A stretch of DNA of 64,000 nt. Source: DASTFY01 sp963829955 (GTDB lineage Bacteria; Actinomycetota; Acidimicrobiia; Acidimicrobiales; Ilumatobacteraceae). The DNA lies in assembly GCA_963829955.1 (NCBI GenBank), contig CAWHKS010000015.1, forward strand, positions 1 through 64,000, given 5' to 3'. Both the position numbers and the translations under genes were made by a program. Position 1 is the stretch's first letter, and each line of letters begins with the position of its first letter. Under the pieces are notes generated by a model. The model saw only the letters and a list, made by a program, of their open reading frames with translations, had not been told where the DNA came from and did not search any database. Positions 8,184 through 18,213 of this stretch are shown one piece after another.

Positions 8184-9965
8184 TCACTCCCTGTCGTCGT
8201 CCTCGCCGCGGCGGCGTGACCGGACCCACAGGCCCACACCGGCGAGCACCGCGACGCCGGCCGCGGCGACGCCGATGATCAGCCCAGTGTTCGAACCGCC
8301 GTCGTCACCGTCGCCCTCGACCTGCTGCAGCTGCACATAGGCCGGGGAGGTGTTGGTGAACAGCACCGGTCCGGTCTCGGCTGGCTGGCGCACGAAGTTG
8401 GTCCAGCGGTCCTGGCGGATGCCCTGGGTGTCGTCGTACTTGTAGAGCACGGCGTAGGGCGCGTCGTCGTAGAAGATCTGCAGCATCTGCTTGACCAGCT
8501 CGCGGCGCTTGGCAGGGTCCAGCTCGACCTTCTGCTGTTCGTAGAGGGCGTCGTACTCCTCGTTGCACCAGTTGGCGTCGTTGTACAGCGGCTCCTCGGG
8601 GTCCACCGTGACCTGGTCGGTCGTGAAGTACGACAGCATCGGGTCCGGATCGACGAACGGCACCCAACCCCACACGAACAGGTCGAACTCGCCCTTGCCG
8701 ATGATCGGGGTGAGCTGGCTGTCGTCGTAGCCCTTTACCTCGGTCGGGATGCCGATGTCGTCGAGCCACCCGACGATGAACTCGGTCGCCGCCGAGCTGG
8801 CCGCCGCGGGACGGTCGAACAGCCGCAGCTTCAGCTCCGTGCCGTCCTTCTCCCGGGTGCCGCTGCCGTTGTCGACCCAGCCGGCCTCGTCCAGCAGAGC
8901 CTTGGCCCGCTCGGGGTCGTACGTGAAGCCCTCGCCCTCCGCCAGGCCGAGGTCGTACCAGGAGGGTTCGGCCGACACGGGAAGGGCGTCACCGGGCGTG
9001 CCCAGGCCATTGAGCACCTTCTCGACCAGGAGATCGCGGTCCATGGCGTAGTTGATGGCCTGGCGCACCTTCGGGTCCTCCAGCGCCGGGTGGCCGTCGC
9101 CCAGCTCGCCGCAGCCCGCGTTCATGGCCAGCTCGGTGAACCCGCCCTGGTTGCCCGCGATGGGTGCGACGTCACCGTCGGGATCAAGGGTGGTGAAGAT
9201 CTGGGCTGGTATGTCGTCGACGGCATCGAGCTCCCCCGCGTTGAGGGCCTCATACTGGGCCGAAGCATCGGCGAAGATGCGGAACACGACCTCGTCCATG
9301 GCCGGCTCCTGGCCGTGCCAGTTGGGGTTCTTGGCCATCCGGATGAACTCACCCTTCCGGACCTCGGTGACCGTGAACGGGCCCGAGCCCACGCCGTCCT
9401 GCCCGTCGTATTCGTAGATTGCCTCGGCGTCGTACTGCTCGTAGATGTGCTTCGGGACGATGTAGACGTCCATGACGGGCAACTTGGGATCCGGCACGGA
9501 GCTGGTGATCTCGACCGTCCGCTCGTCGATGACTTGGGCGTCGAGGTTGGCAGTCGTGCTGACGTGGTTGATCCACTCCTCGTCACGGGAGCGGTTGATC
9601 GTGTAGGCGACGTCCTCGGCGGTCAGCGGCTCGCCGTCGCTCCACTGCAGGCCTTCCCGCAGCGTGTAGGTGACGGTCAGGCCGTCGTCGCTGACCTCCC
9701 AGGACTCGGCCAGCCCGGGGGTGACGGCGAAGTCGTCGGCCGCCTTGTCCGTGAGCGTGGCGTACTGCAGGTTCCAGATCTCGTAGTCGATGACGAGCGC
9801 GCCGACGAGGGGGTTGATGCTGTCGATGTCCTGCGTCGTGCCGACGGAGAAGGTCACCTTGTCCTGGGCGTTGGCCGGGCTCGTGGCCACGAAGGCCCCG
9901 AGGCCGAAGGTGATGGTCGCGACCGCGGCCGCCGACCGGGCGAACCGACGCTTCCGTGACTGCAT
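8184..9965 (-). CDS. Peptide-type ABC transporter substrate-binding protein with C-terminal membrane anchor
   Basis: A 593-residue SBP_bac_5 family protein. The ATG at 9965 follows a strong GGGGGAG. Residues 1-33 are a Sec signal peptide ending ATSPANAQ, with no lipobox cysteine. The body has the family landmarks (INPLVGALV, ETW-type ESWEVSDDGLTVTYTLR, GSGPFTV, VRQAINYAMDR). Unusually, after a Gly/Asp/Ser linker the protein ends in a membrane helix (LIIGVAAAGVAVLAGVGLWV) and a basic tail, so it is anchored from its C-terminus rather than as a lipoprotein. It is the first gene of the importer operon and sets its substrate, which cannot be told from sequence. Confidence 0.9.
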   Translation of the reverse strand: MQSRKRRFARSAAAVATITFGLGAFVATSPANAQDKVTFSVGTTQDIDSINPLVGALVIDYEIWNLQYATLTDKAADDFAVTPGLAESWEVSDDGLTVTYTLREGLQWSDGEPLTAEDVAYTINRSRDEEWINHVSTTANLDAQVIDERTVEITSSVPDPKLPVMDVYIVPKHIYEQYDAEAIYEYDGQDGVGSGPFTVTEVRKGEFIRMAKNPNWHGQEPAMDEVVFRIFADASAQYEALNAGELDAVDDIPAQIFTTLDPDGDVAPIAGNQGGFTELAMNAGCGELGDGHPALEDPKVRQAINYAMDRDLLVEKVLNGLGTPGDALPVSAEPSWYDLGLAEGEGFTYDPERAKALLDEAGWVDNGSGTREKDGTELKLRLFDRPAAASSAATEFIVGWLDDIGIPTEVKGYDDSQLTPIIGKGEFDLFVWGWVPFVDPDPMLSYFTTDQVTVDPEEPLYNDANWCNEEYDALYEQQKVELDPAKRRELVKQMLQIFYDDAPYAVLYKYDDTQGIRQDRWTNFVRQPAETGPVLFTNTSPAYVQLQQVEGDGDDGGSNTGLIIGVAAAGVAVLAGVGLWVRSRRRGEDDDRE

Positions 9966-9979
9966 GGTGCTCCCCCTTG

Positions 9980-10000
9980 TGCAGCGGGCTGCTCGCTGCA
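9980..10000. promoter_or_regulatory. Inverted repeat upstream of the substrate-binding protein
   Basis: TGCAGCG and CGCTGCA flank a 7-base spacer, 15 bases before the substrate-binding protein start and after the stop of the upstream flavoprotein gene. It could be an operator for the importer or a transcript hairpin. No regulator gene is adjacent. Confidence 0.3.
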
Positions 10001-10041
10001 GGGCATCATGGCACATCCGTTCCACGGCGCTGACTCGCGGG

Positions 10042-11713
10042 TCAGGATCGGGCGTCGCTCCGGGCTCGGCGGGGGTGGAGGAGCCGGGCGCGCCGCTGGT
10101 CGCGGCGGATGGCGGCCACCGCGTTGAGGGCCGGGATGCCGGTGACCCCGCCGCCGCCATGGGTGGCCGAGCCGGCCATGTACAGGCCGGCGATGGGGGT
10201 CCGGTGGTCCGCGTACCCCGGCACCGGACGCATGTGAAAGAGCTGCCCCGTCGACAGCTCGCCGTGGAAGATGTTGCCGCCGATGAGGCCGTACGTGTGC
10301 TCCATCTCGTAGGGCCCGATGACCTGGCGGTGGAGGATCGATGCCGCGAAGCCCGGGGCCACCTCCTCCATCTGCGCGATCGACGCGATCCGCGTAGGCG
10401 TCCAGCTCGGCGGTGTGGGGATCGTCGGTCCACTCGTGCGGGACCCACTGGGTGAACATGCTCATGACGTGATGGCCCTCGGGAGCCAGCGTGCGGTCGA
10501 ACACGCTGGGGATGCAGATGTCGGCGAACGGACGCTCGGCGGCGCGGCCCGCGACCGCCTCCTGGAACGCCTGTTCCACATGGTCGAGCGAGGGTGCGAG
10601 GACGATGGTGCCGCCGTAGACATCCGGGGACGGCTCGGGGTGGCTCGTGAAGCGGGGCAGGCGGTCGAGGGCCAGGTTCACCTTGACCGTGCCCGATCGC
10701 GTCCGCCAACGCTCGATGGCGGTCACGAAATCGTCCGGCAGTTCGTCCCTGTCGAGCTGCTGCAGGAAGGTGACCTTCGGGTGGGTGGTGGCGATGACGA
10801 CGGGCGCGTGCAGCTCGTCGCCCGATTCGAGCGCGACGCCGGTCACCCGGCCGTTGTCGACCACGATGCGGTCCACCGCGGCCCCGGTGTGCACCTCGGC
10901 TCCGAAGCTCGACGCGGCCGACTGCAGCGCGCTCGTCACCGCGCCCATGCCGCCCTCCGGGAACCCCCATGCCCCGATCCGGCCGCCTTCGCCGACGTCG
11001 CCGACCTTGTGGTGCACCATCACGTAAGCCGTGCCGGGCGACCGCGGGCCCGCCCAGGTGCCGATGACACCGCTGACCGCGAGCACACCCTTGAGCTGCG
11101 GACTCTCGAAGTGATCGTCGAGGAGGTCGGCGATGCTCGAGGTGAAGAGCCGGGTCAGGTCGCCCGCCGTGCCGACGTCGACGCCGCGGAAGCGCCAACC
11201 GAGGCGGGACAGGTCGAGCAGATCGCCCGGCCGCTTGGAGCCGACCTTGGGCGGGACCTGCGACAGCATCGGGCCGAGCAGGTCGGCCAGGCCGCTCAGC
11301 CAGGCGTCCCACTCCTCCATGGCGTCGGCGTCGCGGGCGGAGAACTTCGAGACCTCCTTGTGGCGAGCCACCGGATCGTCGGGGAGCTGCAGGTGGCGGC
11401 CGTCCGGGTGGGGCGAGAAGTAGGGCCCCTGCGGGTAGATCCGGTAGCCGTGCCGTTCCAACTCGAGCTCTCGGAGGATGGTCGGCGGCATCAGGCTCAC
11501 GACGTAAGAGAGGGCCGTCATCTTGTAGTCAGGACCCCATGGGGTCTCCGTGATCGCGGCCCCGCCGACCGTCTCCCTGCGCTCCACCACGACGACCCGC
11601 TGCCCGGCCTTGGCCAGGAGCCCCGCCGCCACGAGTCCGTTGTGGCCGCCGCCGATGACGATGACGTCGTAGCGGTTGGCTGATCCGTTCGGCCGGGCGC
11701 TCGTCGGGCTCAT
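10042..11713 (-). CDS. Phytoene dehydrogenase-like FAD oxidoreductase, one frameshift
   Basis: A flavoprotein of the carotenoid desaturase/amine oxidase superfamily, about 556 residues once the frame is repaired. The dinucleotide-binding motif DVIVIGGGHNGLVAAGLLA is at the N-terminus, and the C-terminal FAD motif PIAGLYMAGSATHGGGGVTG is in the second frame. The frame breaks near 10382 in ELDAYADRV / IAQMEEVAPGF, where one extra base restores a normal family sequence. The ATG at 11713 is seven bases from a TACCGT hexamer, so the message is probably leaderless. No carotenoid genes are nearby; members of this COG1233 group often have unknown substrates. The reading break is probably an assembly error. 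Confidence 0.75.
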
Positions 11714-11720
11714 GTTTTGC

Positions 11721-11726
11721 ACGGTA
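11721..11726 (-). promoter_or_regulatory. -10-like hexamer, leaderless promoter of the flavoprotein gene
   Basis: TACCGT on the minus strand ends seven bases before the ATG at 11713. This spacing puts the transcription start at or next to the start codon. Confidence 0.45.
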
Positions 11727-11773
11727 CCGCCCGTCCCGCCACTCGGCCCCGGGCGGACCGCCGGGTCCCTCGC

Positions 11774-11779
11774 TAGCCT
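11774..11779 (+). promoter_or_regulatory. -10-like hexamer, leaderless promoter of the methyltransferase gene
   Basis: TAGCCT ends seven bases before the GTG at 11787 and no ribosome-binding site is present, which supports a leaderless transcript and also this choice of start. Confidence 0.45.
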
Positions 11780-11786
11780 CGCTCCC

Positions 11787-12434
11787 GTGCGCAGCATCCA
11801 CGCCGACACGTTCAACCACGACGAGGAAGCCGACGGCTACGACGAGGACGTCACCCACGAGGAGAACCCGATCCGGGCCGGCTACGGCGCCACGCTGGAC
11901 TGGGTCGTCGCCCGGGCCGCGGTGGGCCCGGAGGACCAGGTGGTCGACCTCGGCATCGGCACCGCCAACCTGGCCGTGCGGCTCCCGCCGTGCCGGCGGC
12001 TGGTCGGCGTCGACGTGTCCGCGCAGATGCTGGGCCTCGCCGAGGCGAAGCTGCCGCGCGGACGCGCCGTCGAGCTGGTCCACGACGATCTCCTCGAGTT
12101 CCTGGACAAGCCGGCCACGTTCGACGCCATCGTCAGCACGTACGCCATCCACCACCTGGAGGCCGACGAGAAGGCGGTGCTCATCGAGCGGGCGGCGGCC
12201 CGCCTGGCCCCCGGCGGCCGCTTGGCCGTCGGCGACCTGATGGCCGCCAGCCGCTCCGCGGTGGACGGCGTGATGGTCCGGCTCCAACACCCCGACGCCG
12301 ACGCGCTCTTCGACGAGGAGTTCCCGTGGTTCGTCGACGAGACGCTGGGCCTGCTGGCCGGTGCGGGCTTCACGGGTGTCGCGGTCGAGCAGTTCAGCGA
12401 CCTGTCCTGGGGCGTGGCGGCGACGCGCCGCTGA
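11787..12434 (+). CDS. Class I SAM-dependent methyltransferase
   Basis: A 215-residue Rossmann-fold methyltransferase resembling the YrrT group. Motif I is VVDLGIGTANLA, followed by the acidic strand end VGVDVSAQM, motif II/III region FDAIVSTYAIHHL and APGGRLAVGDL. It begins at a GTG placed by the promoter hexamer; a longer upstream extension would cross the divergent promoter. The substrate is unknown. Its stop is 11 bases from the convergent deacetylase-like gene. Confidence 0.8.
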   Translation: MRSIHADTFNHDEEADGYDEDVTHEENPIRAGYGATLDWVVARAAVGPEDQVVDLGIGTANLAVRLPPCRRLVGVDVSAQMLGLAEAKLPRGRAVELVHDDLLEFLDKPATFDAIVSTYAIHHLEADEKAVLIERAAARLAPGGRLAVGDLMAASRSAVDGVMVRLQHPDADALFDEEFPWFVDETLGLLAGAGFTGVAVEQFSDLSWGVAATRR

Positions 12435-12445
12435 CCCGCTCGGGC

Positions 12446-13500
12446 TCAGGTCGAGAAGGCCTCGAGCACGGCGAGCGTGTGGCCGGCCAGGGTCTCGAGC
12501 ACGTAACCGCCCTCGTGCACGAGCACGGTCGGCCGGTCCAGCCCGGCCAGGCGCCGGCCCGCCCCTGAGAATCCGACGTCGGTGACCTCGAGCGGGCTGT
12601 TCGGGTCTTCCGCCGCGGCGTCGACGCCGAGAGAGACGACGACGGCGTCGGGCTCGAAGCGACCGACCTCCTCCAGCACGCGGTCGAGCGCGGTCAGCCA
12701 AGCGTCGTCCCCGGTGCCCGGCGGGACGGGGACGTTGCGGGTGGTCCCGCAAGCATCGATCTCATCCGCGTAGCCGACGGTGTGCGGGAACCAGCCCGCG
12801 CCGGGATCGACGTGCACGGACCCGTAGAACACCGCGGGGTCGTCCCAGAAGCAGGCCTGGGTGCCGTTGCCGTGGTGCGCGTCGATGTCGACCACGGCCA
12901 CGCGGCCCAGGCCCCCGCGCCGGAGAGCCGCCGCCGCCACGGCGGCATTGTTGAGATAGCAACTACCTCCGAAGAAGTCCGGCCCGGCGTGGTGGCCCGG
13001 TGGCCGGCAGATCGCGTAGAGGAACGCGATCCTGCGAGCACGAGATCGGCGGCGGTCGCCGCGGCGTCGCTGGCCGCCTTGGCGCCCTCCCACGTGCCGT
13101 CGCCGATGGGCGTCATCGTGTCCATGGCGAACCGCCCCAGCTCGGCCCGAATGGTGGCCGCGGGACGTTTCGGATCGCCGCCCCGCCGGCCGGCCACCGC
13201 GGGGAACCAGTACGCGATGGCGTACGGCGAGCCGGGGTCCTCCAGGTGACCGTCCGCCACCCACCGCTCGTACGTGGTCTCCAGGACGGCGAGGAACCGG
13301 GCGTGGTGGACGGCGGCCAGAGCGTCCAGCCCGTGGTCGGCGGCGTCGTGGACCGCAGCGCCCGCAGCTCGGCAGGCGTCGAGCAGGACGTGGCCGCGCG
13401 CCGGCAGCTCGTCGGCCTCGATCGACACGCCGCACCACACGCCGCTCAGGACCCGGTGGGCGTCCGAGCCCGGGGCCCACACCACCGGCACCATCGTCAT
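12446..13500 (-). CDS. Histone deacetylase/acetylpolyamine amidohydrolase family protein, one frameshift
   Basis: A zinc amidohydrolase of the arginase/deacetylase fold. The N-terminal third reads from the ATG at 13500 to about 13025, then the frame shifts by one base and continues through CRPPGHHAG, the zinc-binding DIDAHHGNGTQ, YADEI and LGVDAAAEDPNSPLEVT to the stop at 12446. The two catalytic histidines and the zinc ligands Asp and His are all present. Bacterial members remove acetyl groups from polyamines or other small amines, and the neighbouring peptidase, aminotransferase and aldehyde dehydrogenase fit an amine-catabolism setting. The break is probably a one-base error, as the rest is well conserved. 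Confidence 0.78.
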
Positions 13501-13508
13501 CCGCCCGG

Positions 13509-13514
13509 ACCGTA
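13509..13514 (-). promoter_or_regulatory. -10-like hexamer for the deacetylase-like gene
   Basis: TACGGT on the minus strand ends eight bases before the ATG at 13500. It is the mirror image of the hexamer at 13544 that serves the divergent gene. Confidence 0.45.
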
Positions 13515-13543
13515 CCGGACACTCGCGGCCGAGGGCGGAGGGG

Positions 13544-13549
13544 TACGGT
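13544..13549 (+). promoter_or_regulatory. -10-like hexamer for the DmpA-type peptidase gene
   Basis: TACGGT ends seven bases before the ATG at 13557, giving a leaderless message. Together with the mirrored copy it forms the 9-bp inverted repeat GACCGTACC / GGTACGGTC. Confidence 0.45.
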
Positions 13550-13556
13550 CGGCCGG

Positions 13557-14651
13557 ATGTCGCCGTCCGGACCGCCAGCCCCCCGCGCCCGCGCCCGCGA
13601 CCTCGGGATCACCATCGGCGTGCTGCCCACCGGGCCGGCGAACGCCATCACCGACGTGCCCGGCATCCTCGTCGGTCACTCGACGGTGTGGCGCGACGAG
13701 CCCGATCCGCCGACCGGCCGCGGCGTCGCCCGCACGGGCGTGACCGCCATCGTCCCCGGCTCGGCCGCGGGCGTCATGGCCGAGCCGCTGGGGGCCGGGG
13801 TGGCAGTCCTCAACGGCGCGGGCGAGCTCACGTCGGCCATCCAGGTGCGCGAGCTCGGATGGCTGGAGACCCCCATCGTGCTGACCTCCACCATGCAGGT
13901 GGGCCGGGCCTGGGACGGACTCGTCGAGCTGCTGTGCGAGGTCGATCCCCGCCTCGGCGTCGACAACGTCATCATCCCCATGGTGGGCGAGTGCGACGAC
14001 TCGTGGCTCAACGATGCCCGCCGGACGCAGATCTCGGCCGACGACGTGCGCACCGCGGTCCTCGGCGCCGGGTCGGTGCCGGTGGCCGAAGGCGCGGTGG
14101 GCGCGGGCGCCGGGATGATCTGCTTCGGGTGGAAGGGGGGCGTCGGGACGGCGTCGCGTCAGGTCGAGGGTGGGTACACCGTCGGCGTGCTGCTCCTGAC
14201 CAACTTCGGCACTCCGCCGCACCTGACGGTCTCCGGCGTGCCCGTCGGCCAGACGCTGCGCCCACCTCCCCGGACCGAGGAGGCCCCGGAGGACGCCGGG
14301 AGCTGCATCGGCGTGGTCGCCACCGACGCGCCGTGCGTTCCGCAGGACCTCGAGCGGCTGGCACGAAGAGTCGGCCTCGGGCTCGCCCACGCCGGCTCGG
14401 TCGCCTACAACGGCAGCGGGGAGATCTTCGCCGCCTTCAGCACCGTCCCGCCCGGCCGCACGCCGCCCATCAACGACCGAGCGCTGGACCCGCTGTTCGC
14501 CGCCGTGGTCGAGTCGGCGGAGGAGGCGGTCCTGAACAGCCTCACCGCCGCCGACACCGTCACCGGCGCGCACGGTCACACCGTCGCCGGGCTCCCGCTG
14601 GAGGAGGTGCAGGCCCTCCTGCGGGCCGCCGGACGGCTCTCGTCGAGCTGA
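13557..14651 (+). CDS. P1 family aminopeptidase/amidase (DmpA-like)
   Basis: A 364-residue Ntn-hydrolase-like enzyme that is made as a precursor and cuts itself. The expected cleavage site is Gly248-Ser249 in AGSCIGVVATDAP, aligned with Gly249-Ser250 of DmpA, which would free Ser249 as the nucleophile at the new N-terminus. The N-terminal ITDVPGILVGHSTVW and the family asparagine region (VLNGAGEL, GAGAGMICFGWKGGVGT) are intact. Enzymes of this family release N-terminal residues from D- or L-amino-acid amides and beta-peptides. It faces the deacetylase-like gene across a shared 56-base promoter region. Confidence 0.85.
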   Translation: MSPSGPPAPRARARDLGITIGVLPTGPANAITDVPGILVGHSTVWRDEPDPPTGRGVARTGVTAIVPGSAAGVMAEPLGAGVAVLNGAGELTSAIQVRELGWLETPIVLTSTMQVGRAWDGLVELLCEVDPRLGVDNVIIPMVGECDDSWLNDARRTQISADDVRTAVLGAGSVPVAEGAVGAGAGMICFGWKGGVGTASRQVEGGYTVGVLLLTNFGTPPHLTVSGVPVGQTLRPPPRTEEAPEDAGSCIGVVATDAPCVPQDLERLARRVGLGLAHAGSVAYNGSGEIFAAFSTVPPGRTPPINDRALDPLFAAVVESAEEAVLNSLTAADTVTGAHGHTVAGLPLEEVQALLRAAGRLSSS

Positions 14652-14655
14652 AGCC

Positions 14656-15947
<1,292 letters not shown>

Positions 15948-15951
<4 letters not shown>

Positions 15952-17510
15952 TCCTGCTCCTCCACGATCGTGCGGCTCTGCTCTCTCAGGTACTGCTGCA
16001 GGTAGTAGGGCCCTCCACCGGCCTTACCCCCGCTCCCCGAGCCCTTCCATCCCCCGAAGGGCTGCACCCCCGGCCAGGCGCCCGTCGTGGCGCCCGCCTT
16101 GCGATTCACGTAGACCACGCCGGCCTCGATGCGGTCCAGGAACTGGTCGACCTCGGCGCGGTCCTGCGAGAAGAACCCGGCTGTCAAGCCGAGCGGCGTG
16201 TCGTTGGCCAGCTCGAAGGCCTCGTCCAGCGAGTCCACGACGTCCACCGCGACCAGCGGGACGAAGAGCTCGGTCGACATGACCCAGCTCTCACGCGGCA
16301 CCTTGACGACGGTCGGGGCCACGAACGTCCCGCGCCCGAGCGTCCCGTTGGTCGCGCGCCTACCGCCGGCCAGGACCTCGCCGTGCTCGCCCGCCTCCGC
16401 CACCGCGCGCTCGAAGCGCTCGACGGCGGCCTCGTCGATGACGGGGCCGAGGTACGTGTCCCGGTCGCGCGGGTCACGCGGCTCGATGGCGTTGGCCCGG
16501 GCCACCAGGCGCTCCACGAACGCCGCAGCGACCGGCCGCTCGACGTACACGCGGGACGCGGCGGAGCACTTCTGGCCCGACAGCCCGAAGGCCGAACGGG
16601 CCGTGCCCTCTGCGGCCAGGTCGAGGTCGGCTTGGCGGCTGACGATGACCGGGTTCTTGCCGCCCATCTCGCAGATCACGGGACGGGGATAGGCGCCGGC
16701 CGCCTCCTGGTGGAGCTTCATGCCCACCTCGTACGAGCCCGTGAAGGTGATGCCGTCCACGCGGGCGTCACCCACGAGCAACCGGCCCACCTCGTCCCCG
16801 CCGACGACGACGTGCAGCGCATCGGGCGGCAGGCCACCGTCGAGCAGGCAGCGCATGATGGCCAGCGTCGTACCGGCGCCCTGCGGCGGTGGCTTGACGA
16901 CCACGGTGTTGCCGGCGGCGAGCGCGGCGCCGGCCGGCCCGCCCGAGAGCGCGGCAGGGAAGTTGAACGGCGCGACGACCGCCCATACGCCGTACGGCCG
17001 CATCACGTCGAAGGTGGCCTCGGCCGGGTTCAACCGGCCCATCGGCTGCGCGAACCCGTCGTGCTGGGACAGCTGGTCGTCGTAGTAGCGGATCAGGTCC
17101 GCGGTCTCCTCGACGTCGCCGAGCGACTCCAGCCGGTTCTTGCCCACCTCGAGCGTGAGGAGAGCGGAGATGACGTTGCGGCGCTCGGAGATGAGGTCGG
17201 CGCCCGCCTCGAGGATGCGCACCCGCTCCGCCCACGGGGTCGCGGCCCAGGTGGGCGCGAAGACCTTGGCCGCGCCGACCGCTTCGGCGACGTCGGCCGC
17301 CGTGGCCTCGACGAAGCGTCCGATGAGGATCTCGTTGTCGATGGGCGAGCGCTCGACGACCTCGGGCCCGTCCGTGCGCTCGACTCCGCTGACGATGGAG
17401 CCGTGGCGCTGGCCGAGGAGCGGCTGGAGCTCGGCCAGGCCGGCGTCGAACGCGGCGTGGACCTCGTCGCTCTCGGCGGCGAGCGTGGCATAGGTGACTC
17501 GAAACGCCAT
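15948..17510 (-). CDS. Aldehyde dehydrogenase, probable L-glutamate-gamma-semialdehyde (P5C) dehydrogenase
   Basis: A 520-residue ALDH. The ATG at 17510 follows GGAGGGG at proper spacing; an in-frame ATG further upstream would cross an operator-like palindrome. The catalytic Cys315 sits in LSGQKCSAASR, Glu281 in CEMGGKNP, and the asparagine in VVAPFNFP at 183. The ending GGGPYYLQQYLREQSRT and the insertion pattern are those of the PruA/RocA branch that turns glutamate semialdehyde into glutamate with NAD. It is the first gene of the pair with the aminotransferase, consistent with ornithine/arginine or proline-linked nitrogen use. Confidence 0.85.
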
Positions 17511-17535
17511 GGACCCCTCCGTCTGAGCTCGCATT

Positions 17536-17552
17536 GAACGGTGTCACCGTTC
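17536..17552. promoter_or_regulatory. Perfect palindromic operator upstream of the aldehyde dehydrogenase
   Basis: GAACGGTGTCACCGTTC is a 17-bp palindrome with 8-bp arms around one central base. It lies 26 bases upstream of the ALDH start, in the divergent gap shared with the ECF sigma gene. Size and symmetry are typical of TetR-family sites in actinobacteria. No such regulator is encoded next to it, so the factor acts from elsewhere. Confidence 0.5.
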
Positions 17553-17640
17553 CAGAATCTCAAGCACTGTAACGCCCGTTCCGGGACGACCGCACCGAAG
17601 CCGACTCGCACCGGTCGACGGATGCGGCCAGACTGGCCCT

Positions 17641-18213
17641 GTGCCTCCGGCACCGCCCCCGGCGGGTGTGGAAGCCATCGTGGCTCGGGCGTGTGCGGGT
17701 GACGTTGCCGCGCTCCAGGAGCTCTTCCGCGCCTACCAACCCGGGGTACTGCGCTTCCTCCGGGCGCTCGAACCCCGCGCCGCCGATGACCTCGCCGGCG
17801 AGGTCTGGCTGGCTGTCGCCGAGCGGCTCCACGCGTTCGACGGTGATGACGCCGCGTTCCGGGCGTGGCTGTTCACCATCGCCCGGAACCGGCTGGCCGA
17901 CCATCGCCGGAGGGCGGCCCGCAGGCCCCGACTCGTTCCGCTCCACGCCGTCGGTGACCCTGCCGAAGGATGCGACGCTGATCCGGGCGTCGTGGCAGTC
18001 GAGCAGCTGAGCGCGCAGGAAGCAGTGGACCGGCTGGTGGCCGCGCTCCCGCCGGACCAGGCCGAGGTCGTGCTCCTGCGTGTGGTCGGTGGGCTTTCCG
18101 TGGATCAGGTGGCGACGCTGACCGGGCGCCGGCCCGGCACCGTGCGGGTCATCCAGCACCGGGCGCTCAAGCGTTTGGTGCGCAGCTTCGCCTCGGAAGC
18201 CGTAACACGATGA
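17641..18213 (+). CDS. ECF-family RNA polymerase sigma factor
   Basis: A 190-residue group 4 sigma factor. Region 2 covers about residues 20-85 (LQELFRAYQPGVLRFLR ... FRAWLFTIARNRLADHRRR) and region 4 about 120-180 (LPPDQAEVVLLRVVGGLS and VRVIQHRALKRL). The GTG start lacks a clear ribosome-binding site and has CAGACT six bases upstream, again suggesting a leaderless message. Its stop overlaps the ATG of a single-pass membrane protein that is the likely anti-sigma partner, so this is probably an extracytoplasmic signalling pair. The stimulus is not evident. Confidence 0.85.
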   Translation: MPPAPPPAGVEAIVARACAGDVAALQELFRAYQPGVLRFLRALEPRAADDLAGEVWLAVAERLHAFDGDDAAFRAWLFTIARNRLADHRRRAARRPRLVPLHAVGDPAEGCDADPGVVAVEQLSAQEAVDRLVAALPPDQAEVVLLRVVGGLSVDQVATLTGRRPGTVRVIQHRALKRLVRSFASEAVTR

